A DNA stretch of 5,966 nucleotides from Bacilli bacterium. GTDB taxonomy: Bacteria > Bacillota_I > Bacilli_A > RF39 > UBA660. The stretch lies in NCBI GenBank assembly GCA_024698845.1, contig JAILQR010000027.1, forward strand, positions 1 through 5,966, written 5' to 3'. This document shows, one piece after another, positions 1-4,107 of the stretch (positions within the stretch are counted from its first letter, which is position 1; each line of letters opens with the position of its first letter). The notes beneath the pieces are model-generated. The model was not told where the DNA came from. It searched no databases and was given only the letters and a program-made list of their open reading frames with translations. The translations under genes and the position numbers were made by a program.

Positions 1-221
1 TAATATCCATTTACAAAGAAATAAAAGGTTTTAAAAAACTTGTAAATAAATTTTATTTAGAAAGATATTTAAATAAAAATATCCTTAAAAAGAAGAAATA
101 TTACAAGAAAAATAACACTAAATTGTTATCTAGAGAAAAAGAAGGATTCTTTTTCATAAATTATTGGGAAAATGAAGAAAAAATACTATCTAAAAAGTTT
201 GACATTCGTACGTATTTTTGA
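1..221 (+). CDS. C-terminal end of a SpoIVFB-like M50 site-2 protease (partial, 5' end outside window)
   Basis: The frame whose first whole codon is at base 3 is open for 72 residues and stops at TGA 219-221; the start lies outside the window. The fragment is Lys-, Tyr- and Phe-rich and ends in FDIRTYF. Residues 17-26 read FYLERYLNKN, close to my recollection of FLLERYYGKN in the cytoplasmic part of B. subtilis SpoIVFB, the intramembrane metalloprotease that processes pro-sigmaK. That gene lies just upstream of rplU in B. subtilis, so motif and position agree. The HExxH zinc site and membrane helices would be outside the window and cannot be checked. The tail after the motif is shorter than the CBS region of SpoIVFB, so this may be a general site-2 protease rather than a sporulation enzyme. 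That it is coding is well supported; the family is an inference from one motif plus synteny. Confidence 0.6.
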   Translation, partial: ISIYKEIKGFKKLVNKFYLERYLNKNILKKKKYYKKNNTKLLSREKEGFFFINYWENEEKILSKKFDIRTYF

Positions 222-227
222 TAAAAT
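199..227 (+). promoter_or_regulatory. sigmaA-type promoter for rplU-prp-rpmA
   Basis: A perfect -35 box TTGACA (199-204) is followed after exactly 17 bases by TAAAAT (222-227), one base off the consensus -10. The predicted start is near 234. The -35 box lies inside the last codons of the upstream gene and the -10 box starts right after its TGA. No terminator is seen between that gene and rplU, so read-through from upstream is also possible. Confidence 0.8.
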
Positions 228-233
228 TGTCAA

Positions 234-344
234 TGTTTGAAGGGCTTTCCCGGAAAAACCGCACTAAAAAGGTTAAGGAGAAAACATTTGTAAAATGTAC
301 CTTAAAGGCGTGACTCAAAAAATCTAATAAGGAGGTTATGTTGG
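234..344 (+). promoter_or_regulatory. Structured 5' leader of rplU (candidate L21 leader)
   Basis: About 110 bases separate the predicted transcription start from rplU and hold no convincing ORF. A clear stem-loop is visible: TTAAGG (273-278) pairs with CCTTAA (300-305), and ACATTT (284-289) pairs with AAATGT (293-298) around the loop GTA, with an asymmetric internal loop AGAAA/A between the helices. Upstream, GGG-CTTT-CCC (242-251) or CGG-AAAAA-CCG (251-261) could form small, mutually exclusive hairpins. Firmicutes rplU operons often carry an L21 leader thought to mediate autoregulation, and position and length fit. I could not match this sequence to the Rfam consensus from memory. The leader ends in the strong SD AAGGAGG (329-335). 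Confidence 0.55.
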
Positions 345-647
345 ATGAAAGCTATATTTGTTACAGGTGGAAAACAATATTATGTTTCTGAAGGAGACAC
401 TATCTATGTTGAAAAATTAGATAAAGAAGTTGGTTCAGAAATAACTTTTACTGATGTTTTATATGTTGATGGCAAAGCTGGTACTCCATATGTTGATGGA
501 GCTAAAGTTGTTTGTTCTGTTGAAAAACAAGGTAAAGCTAAAAAAATAGTTGTTTTTAAATTTAGACCTAAAAAGAAATATCGTAATACTCAAGGACATC
601 GTCAACCATATACTAAATTAGTGGTTAAAAAGATTTCTGTTAAATAA
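345..647 (+). CDS. rplU: 50S ribosomal protein L21
   Basis: This encodes L21, a 100-residue component of the large ribosomal subunit that binds 23S rRNA; about 103 residues is usual. The N-terminus [18 protein letters not shown] is the family start, and the C-terminal part has the basic signature [20 protein letters not shown] that contacts rRNA. The ATG follows SD AAGGAGG with a 9-base spacer, supporting the start. It is the first gene of a three-gene operon, two bases upstream of prp, transcribed from the promoter at 199-227 through a structured leader. Nothing is unusual in the protein. Confidence 0.98.
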   Translation: MKAIFVTGGKQYYVSEGDTIYVEKLDKEVGSEITFTDVLYVDGKAGTPYVDGAKVVCSVEKQGKAKKIVVFKFRPKKKYRNTQGHRQPYTKLVVKKISVK

Positions 648-649
648 TT

Positions 650-949
650 ATGATAAAAGTAATTTATAATTCTGATTATAAGAATTTAAAAATAACTGGG
701 CATGCTGATTATGCCGATTATGGAAAAGATATTGTATGTGCAAGTGTTTCATCAATTATTTCAACAAGTGTTAATTTAGCACATGAATTTAATCAAGATA
801 TTAAATATACTGATGATAATAGTAAAATTGAAATAATAAATAATACTAATGATGAAAATGTTAAAATAGTCTTAGAAAATATGATTAATATGTTAAAAGA
901 CTTAGAAAGACAATATCCAAAGAATATAAAAATTAGTAAAGGAGAATGA
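650..949 (+). CDS. prp: Ribosomal-processing cysteine protease Prp (YsxB family)
   Basis: Prp is the small cytoplasmic cysteine protease of Firmicutes and relatives that removes the N-terminal extension of ribosomal protein L27, a step studied in Staphylococcus aureus. The 99-residue product has the expected catalytic pair: His18 in the [15 protein letters not shown] motif and Cys30 at its end. Length fits the family. The gene lies between rplU and rpmA, its usual place, and its substrate is encoded immediately downstream. The ATG comes two bases after the rplU stop with no evident SD, so translation probably depends on coupling to rplU. TGA 947-949 closes the frame, which argues against a code reading TGA as Trp. 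Confidence 0.95.
   Translation: MIKVIYNSDYKNLKITGHADYADYGKDIVCASVSSIISTSVNLAHEFNQDIKYTDDNSKIEIINNTNDENVKIVLENMINMLKDLERQYPKNIKISKGE
937..944 (+). promoter_or_regulatory. Shine-Dalgarno site that sets the rpmA start
   Basis: TAAAGGAG ends one base before the ATG at 946 but seven bases before the ATG at 952. Only the second spacing suits ribosome binding, so the L27 start is placed at 952. The site lies inside the last codons of prp. Confidence 0.75.
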
Positions 950-951
950 AT

Positions 952-1236
952 ATGTTATTTATAAGTTTAAATATACAAAGATTCGCTCACGTTAAAGCAC
1001 AAGGTTCAACTCACAATGGTCGTGATAGTAGAGGTAGACGTTTAGGTGCTAAAGCAGCAGACGGTCAAAAGATTAATGCTGGTTCTATTATCTATAGACA
1101 AAGAGGAACTAAGATTTATCCAGGAAAAAATGTAGGAATGGGTAAAGATCATACTTTATTCGCACTTATTACTGGTGTTGTTAAATACGAAAGATGCGGA
1201 AGAAGTAAGAAAAAAGTTAGCGTATACGAAGCTTAA
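952..1236 (+). CDS. rpmA: 50S ribosomal protein L27 with N-terminal prosequence
   Basis: L27 sits near the peptidyl-transferase centre of the large subunit, its N-terminal tail reaching toward the P-site tRNA. The 94-residue product contains the family block [17 protein letters not shown] followed by a typical core. Unlike E. coli L27 it begins with an 11-residue extension, [11 protein letters not shown], before AHVKAQG. This parallels the MLKLNLQFF-A type extension of Firmicutes L27 that Prp removes, so cleavage is expected after Phe11 (inference). An ATG at 946 would add Met-Asn, but it sits one base from the SD, and a start at 952 gives the usual ML- N-terminus. It is the last gene of the operon; the terminator at 1247-1272 follows. 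Confidence 0.96.
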   Translation: MLFISLNIQRFAHVKAQGSTHNGRDSRGRRLGAKAADGQKINAGSIIYRQRGTKIYPGKNVGMGKDHTLFALITGVVKYERCGRSKKKVSVYEA

Positions 1237-1246
1237 TTATTTAAAT

Positions 1247-1272
1247 AAATATCACTTTTGTGATATTTTTTT
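1247..1272 (+). terminator. Intrinsic terminator after rpmA
   Basis: A perfect 9-bp stem, AAATATCAC (1247-1255) with GTGATATTT (1260-1268), closes a TTTT loop and runs into a T tract ending at 1272. It closes the rplU-prp-rpmA operon. Confidence 0.88.
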
Positions 1273-1276
1273 AATC

Positions 1277-1305
1277 TATCAAATATTTAGTATTTATGTT
1301 AATAT
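1277..1305 (+). promoter_or_regulatory. Candidate extended -10 promoter for trmB
   Basis: TG at 1297-1298, one base, then TAATAT (1300-1305) form an extended -10. The -35 position, 17 bases upstream, holds only a weak TATCAA (1277-1282). The predicted start near 1312 would leave a leader of about 15 bases that is mostly Shine-Dalgarno site. The preceding terminator makes a promoter here necessary. Confidence 0.6.
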
Positions 1306-1326
1306 AAGAAAAAGAGGTGTAGTGTT

Positions 1327-1965
1327 ATGAGATATAACGTAGTAAAAAACGCAGGAAGAATAATCGAAAATAGTGCATATTTAATTAAAAATCCTGAAGC
1401 ATATAAAGGAAAATGGAAAGAAGTTTTTGGAAACAATCATCCTATATGTCTAGAACTTGGAATGGGAAGAGGTAATTTCATCATTGAAATGGCTAAAGCT
1501 CATCCAACAGTAAACTATATTGGTGTTGAACTTGATAAATCTCAAACAGCAACAGCAGTAAATAATGTAGGAAGACAAAAAATTGAAAATTTACGTTTTA
1601 TCCACGCTGATGCTCACGATATTATTAATTTCTTTGGTAAAGAAATTGATACAATTTATTTAACTTTCTCTGAACCATGGCCTAAAAAGAAAGATGAAAA
1701 AAGAAGATTTACTCATGAAGTATACTTAAGACTTTATGATCGTATTTTTAAAAAGAAAAAACATATTATCTTAAAAACTGATAATAAGATTTTATTTGCA
1801 TCTTCAATTGAAAGTTTAAGTAACTATTGGTACACATTTAAGAAAGTAAGTATGGATTTACATAATGATGAGAGAAATATAGAAAACATCATGACTGATT
1901 TTGAAGCTCACTACTTTAAAGAACATCGTCAAATATATTACTTAGATGCTGAATCTGATTGCTAG
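1327..1965 (+). CDS. trmB: tRNA (guanine(46)-N7)-methyltransferase TrmB
   Basis: TrmB transfers a methyl group from S-adenosylmethionine to N7 of G46 in the tRNA variable loop. The 212-residue product is normal length and shows the class I methyltransferase order: the SAM-binding loop LELGMGRGNF, the acidic strand end YIGVELDKS, NLRFIHADAHD, the family signature LTFSEPWPKKKDEKRRFTHE, KTDN, and the C-terminal MTDFEAHYF corresponding to the usual T-x-Y-E-x-x-F. The signature normally reads FSDPWPK; here residue 116 is Glu instead of Asp, a conservative change. The ATG follows SD AGAGGTG (1313-1319) with a 7-base spacer. It appears monocistronic, between its own promoter and a terminator, and takes part of the interval that spo0B occupies in B. 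subtilis. Confidence 0.95.
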   Translation: MRYNVVKNAGRIIENSAYLIKNPEAYKGKWKEVFGNNHPICLELGMGRGNFIIEMAKAHPTVNYIGVELDKSQTATAVNNVGRQKIENLRFIHADAHDIINFFGKEIDTIYLTFSEPWPKKKDEKRRFTHEVYLRLYDRIFKKKKHIILKTDNKILFASSIESLSNYWYTFKKVSMDLHNDERNIENIMTDFEAHYFKEHRQIYYLDAESDC

Positions 1966-1966
1966 G

Positions 1967-1996
1967 AAATTTATGCGCAAAATGCATAAATTTTTT
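1967..1996 (+). terminator. Intrinsic terminator after trmB
   Basis: A perfect 10-bp stem, AAATTTATGC (1967-1976) with GCATAAATTT (1984-1993), and a 7-base loop run into TTTTTT (1991-1996). It begins two bases after the trmB stop codon. Its T tract overlaps the -35 box of the next promoter. Confidence 0.88.
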
Positions 1997-2023
1997 GCTT
2001 TTTTACAGAATTAATGGTAATAT
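1995..2023 (+). promoter_or_regulatory. Promoter for the 188-aa hypothetical gene
   Basis: TTGCTT (1995-2000), a 17-base spacer and TAATAT (2018-2023) match a sigmaA promoter, with TG one base upstream of the -10 (2015-2016). The predicted start is near 2030, giving a leader of about 32 bases. An upstream ATG at 2014 lies inside this promoter and is not used as the gene start. Confidence 0.7.
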
Positions 2024-2061
2024 ACATATACCAATTTTTTATTGAGAAAAAAGGTGATTTT

Positions 2062-2628
2062 ATGAAAAAATTAGAAATATTAAAAAATAGTATTTGTGAA
2101 ACTATAGATAATGCATATAAAGCAAATATGGATGTTCCTGAAATTCATAAGTTCTTAAGTGATATTTATGATTCAGATAAAACTTTAGTAATGCCACTTA
2201 CTGTAGAAGAAACATATATTTTAAGATGTTTACTTCACATTAATGAATGCTATGGTGAAGAATATTTAAATAGTTTAGAATTAGAATTTTCTTTAGAAAC
2301 AGTTTTAAAAGAAATAAATTCTGTATTACTTTCTTATACTGATTTTGTTGAGTTTGATAAACCATTATTTGAATACTTCTGTGGAGAAGATGATGATGAA
2401 ATATCATTATTCGATGAAGAACTTGATGAGTTATCATATGAAACAATATGTCAACTTAGGATGCTTAATATATATAACTTAAAAGATTTAGAATTATATT
2501 CTGATGAATTCTTAGAAGAATTTATTAGTAAAGAAGATCTAAATAAAATTTGCTCTTATATTAAGTATGTTGAAGAATATAATAGAGAAATATTAGATGA
2601 ACATAAACCAAGAACTAGAGAAAAATAA
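2062..2628 (+). CDS. Acidic hypothetical protein with a putative helix-hairpin-helix-like segment
   Basis: I do not recognise this 188-residue protein. It has no signal peptide or membrane segment, so it is probably cytoplasmic, and it is rich in Glu, Asp and Leu with an acidic patch at about 109-123. Residues about 121-168 (LSYETICQLRMLNIYNLKDL, then YSDEFLEEF...LNKICSYI) have the spacing of a helical hairpin domain like that of the RNA polymerase alpha C-terminal domain; this is a pattern impression, not a match. Residues 45-69 (PLTVEETYILRCLLHI...EEYL) resemble residues 50-73 of the large protein at 4108. The ATG at 2062 follows SD AAGGTGAT (2051-2058); an in-frame ATG at 2014 lies in the promoter and would add 16 residues without an SD. 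Codon use looks like its neighbours. It precedes obgE but is separated from it by a terminator. Confidence 0.85.
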   Translation: MKKLEILKNSICETIDNAYKANMDVPEIHKFLSDIYDSDKTLVMPLTVEETYILRCLLHINECYGEEYLNSLELEFSLETVLKEINSVLLSYTDFVEFDKPLFEYFCGEDDDEISLFDEELDELSYETICQLRMLNIYNLKDLELYSDEFLEEFISKEDLNKICSYIKYVEEYNREILDEHKPRTREK

Positions 2629-2639
2629 TCTCTAGTTTT
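2613..2639 (+). terminator. Intrinsic terminator overlapping the end of the 188-aa gene
   Basis: AACTAGAGA (2613-2621) pairs with TCTCTAGTT (2629-2637) in a perfect 9-bp stem around a 7-base loop, followed by a T-rich tract interrupted by G and C. The 5' arm lies in the last codons of the upstream gene and the stop codon TAA (2626-2628) is in the loop. Its U tail is less uniform than those of the other terminators. Confidence 0.78.
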
Positions 2640-2652
2640 GTCTTTTATTTTA

Positions 2653-2661
2653 TGTTAACAT
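2653..2661 (+). promoter_or_regulatory. Candidate extended -10 promoter for obgE
   Basis: TG (2653-2654), one base, and TAACAT (2656-2661) form an extended -10 without a recognisable -35 at proper spacing. The surrounding sequence TTTATGTTAACATA nearly repeats that upstream of trmB. The predicted start near 2668 would leave a leader of about 14 bases. Confidence 0.5.
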
Positions 2662-2665
2662 AGTG

Positions 2666-2676
2666 AAAAAGGGTGA
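2666..2676 (+). promoter_or_regulatory. Shine-Dalgarno site that sets the obgE start
   Basis: AAAAAGGGTGA lies about five bases before the ATG at 2682. The in-frame GTG at 2673 is part of this site and so cannot be the start. Obg proteins normally begin MFVDE, as does the product from 2682. Confidence 0.8.
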
Positions 2677-2681
2677 TATTA

Positions 2682-3956
2682 ATGTTTGTAGATGAATTAA
2701 CAGTTAAAGTTATAGCAGGAAAAGGTGGAGATGGTTGTACATCATTCCGTCGTGAAAAATATATCCCTATGGGAGGACCAGATGGTGGCTCAGGAGGAAG
2801 AGGAGCTAACATTATTTTTCGCGTTGATAAAAGTTTAAAAACATTAATTGATTTAAGATATCAAAAAATAATTAAAGGTGATAAAGGTACTAATGGTAAA
2901 GGTAGCAATAGAAATGGTGCTAATGCCGAAGATGTAATTATTAAAGTACCAGCAGGAACTACTGTTATAGATATGGATACTAATTTAGTTATAGCTGACT
3001 TAGTAAATGATGATGATGAAGTAATTGTAGCTCATGGAGGGAGAGGAGGAAGAGGAAATAAAGCCTTTGCAACACTTCTTGATAAAGCTCCAAAAATGAG
3101 CGAATATGGTGAACCTGGCGAAGAAAGAATACTTAAATGTGAACTAAAAGTACTAGCAGATGTTGGACTAGTTGGTCTTCCAAGTGTAGGTAAAAGTACA
3201 CTTTTATCGCAAATAAGTGCATCTAAACCTAAAATTGCTGCATACCATTTTACAACACTTAGTCCAAACTTAGGCGTAGTTACTTTAAAAAATAGAAAGA
3301 ACTTTGTTATAGCTGACTTACCTGGATTAATTGAAGGAGCATCTGAAGGTGCTGGTTTAGGTCATAAATTCTTAAAACATGCATCTCGTACAAGAATTAT
3401 TGCACATATAATTGATATGGGAAGCTTTGAAGGAAGAAATCCTATAGAAGACTATAAAGTAATAAGAAATGAAATCGAAAAATATAGCAAAAAACTGGCA
3501 AATAAAAAAGAAATTATTATTGCTAATAAATGTGATCTTCCAAACTTTGAAGAAAATTTAGCGTTGTTCAAAAAAGAATATCCAAATTTAGATATTTATC
3601 CAATAAGTGCTTTAAATAATACAGGAATTGAAGAAGCTATGAATAAAATTGCCGATATGCTTGATTCAATCGAAGAAGAAGATATATACGATGAATCTGA
3701 GTATGAATCTCATGTAGTATATAAATTTAAAAATGAAAAACCATATACAATTACTAATGATAATGGTGTATGGGTTGTTGAAGGTGCAGAAATAGAAAAA
3801 CTATTTAAAATGACTAAATTTACTGAAGAAGAATCAATTTTAAGATTTGGTAGAAAGTTAAAAGGAATGGGAATCGACGAAGCGTTAGAAGAAGCAGGAG
3901 CAAAACGTGGAGATGACGTTCAAATAATGGACTACGTATTTACTTTCAAAGAATAA
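2682..3956 (+). CDS. obgE: GTPase ObgE/CgtA
   Basis: Obg is an essential, slow GTPase that binds the 50S precursor and assists late ribosome assembly, with links to (p)ppGpp signalling and, in B. subtilis, to stress and sporulation. The 424-residue product has all three domains: a glycine-rich Obg fold (about 1-157, starting MFVDELTVKVIAGKGGDG), a G domain with P-loop GLPSVGKST (165-173), G3 DLPGLIEGASEGAG (from 212), G4 NKCD (282-285) and G5 SAL (309-311), and the C-terminal OCT domain (about 343-424) found in Firmicutes Obg. Length and motifs are normal, so it should be active. The start was moved from GTG 2673 to ATG 2682. In B. subtilis obg follows rplU-prp-rpmA and spo0B; here trmB and an unknown gene intervene and obgE has its own promoter and terminator. 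Confidence 0.97.
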   Translation: MFVDELTVKVIAGKGGDGCTSFRREKYIPMGGPDGGSGGRGANIIFRVDKSLKTLIDLRYQKIIKGDKGTNGKGSNRNGANAEDVIIKVPAGTTVIDMDTNLVIADLVNDDDEVIVAHGGRGGRGNKAFATLLDKAPKMSEYGEPGEERILKCELKVLADVGLVGLPSVGKSTLLSQISASKPKIAAYHFTTLSPNLGVVTLKNRKNFVIADLPGLIEGASEGAGLGHKFLKHASRTRIIAHIIDMGSFEGRNPIEDYKVIRNEIEKYSKKLANKKEIIIANKCDLPNFEENLALFKKEYPNLDIYPISALNNTGIEEAMNKIADMLDSIEEEDIYDESEYESHVVYKFKNEKPYTITNDNGVWVVEGAEIEKLFKMTKFTEEESILRFGRKLKGMGIDEALEEAGAKRGDDVQIMDYVFTFKE

Positions 3957-3981
3957 AATACCTTTATAAAAGGCATTTTTT
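3957..3981 (+). terminator. Intrinsic terminator after obgE
   Basis: CCTTT (3961-3965) pairs with AAAGG (3969-3973) around loop ATA, extended by A-T pairs beyond one A/C mismatch, and is followed by TTTTTT (3976-3981). It starts right after the obgE stop codon. Confidence 0.8.
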
Positions 3982-3990
3982 CTTTATAAC

Positions 3991-4019
3991 TTGACATTTG
4001 TTCGATATTTTAGTATAAT
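3991..4019 (+). promoter_or_regulatory. Perfect consensus sigmaA promoter
   Basis: TTGACA (3991-3996), exactly 17 bases, TATAAT (4014-4019). This is the best promoter of the window, with predicted start near 4026. It drives the attenuator-like leader and the large gene at 4108. Confidence 0.9.
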
Positions 4020-4023
4020 TTAA

Positions 4024-4056
4024 ACAGTTATATACGAGGGGGTTGTATTTAACTGT
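4024..4056 (+). promoter_or_regulatory. 5' leader hairpin with G-rich loop (possible anti-antiterminator or operator)
   Basis: ACAGTTA (4024-4030) pairs with TAACTGT (4050-4056), then one T/T mismatch, then ATAC (4032-4035) with GTAT (4045-4048), enclosing loop GAGGGGGTT (4036-4044). It starts at about the predicted transcription start, so the outermost one or two pairs may not be transcribed. As DNA the same inverted repeat could be an operator for a repressor, possibly the product of the downstream gene. Confidence 0.6.
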
Positions 4057-4059
4057 AAG

Positions 4060-4089
4060 CTATCCTTGTAAGGGTAGTTTTTTCTTTTT
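4060..4089 (+). terminator. Leader terminator (attenuator) upstream of the large gene
   Basis: CTATCCT (4060-4066) pairs with AGGGTAG (4071-4077) including one T/G pair, around loop TGTA, followed by TTTTTTCTTTTT (4078-4089). It lies between the strong promoter and the ATG at 4108, so unregulated RNA polymerase should stop after about 60 bases. An alternative pairing, TACGAGGG (4033-4040) with TCCTTGTA (4063-4070), would destroy it and acts as a candidate antiterminator. Either an attenuator or a short RNA with its own terminator is possible. Confidence 0.7.
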
Positions 4090-4107
4090 GTACTGGGGGT
4101 TATAATA

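Noticed and set aside
946..951. ATG 946 as the rpmA start, overlapping the prp stop as ATGA
   Set aside because: Only one base separates it from GGAG; ATG 952 has a 7-base spacer and gives the usual ML- N-terminus.
2014..2061. Upstream ATG for the 188-aa gene
   Set aside because: It overlaps the extended -10 of the promoter, would precede the transcription start, and has no SD.
2240..2446. Minus-strand 68-codon ORF
   Set aside because: It lies wholly inside the 188-aa gene, has no SD or promoter, and its His/Ile/Leu-rich product is what antisense reading of an acidic A+T-rich gene gives.
2673..2681. GTG start for obgE adding Met-Ile-Leu
   Set aside because: The GTG is part of the SD site; Obg proteins begin MFVDE, as from ATG 2682.
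4043..4105. Leader peptide from TTG 4043 (20 codons) in the attenuator
   Set aside because: The SD-like GAGGGGG abuts the TTG with no spacer, the codons show no run of a regulatory amino acid, and it reads through the terminator hairpin.
4020..4107. T-box or known riboswitch in the leader of the large gene
   Set aside because: The leader is far too short for a T-box, no T-box antiterminator core is present, and I see no match to riboswitch cores I know.
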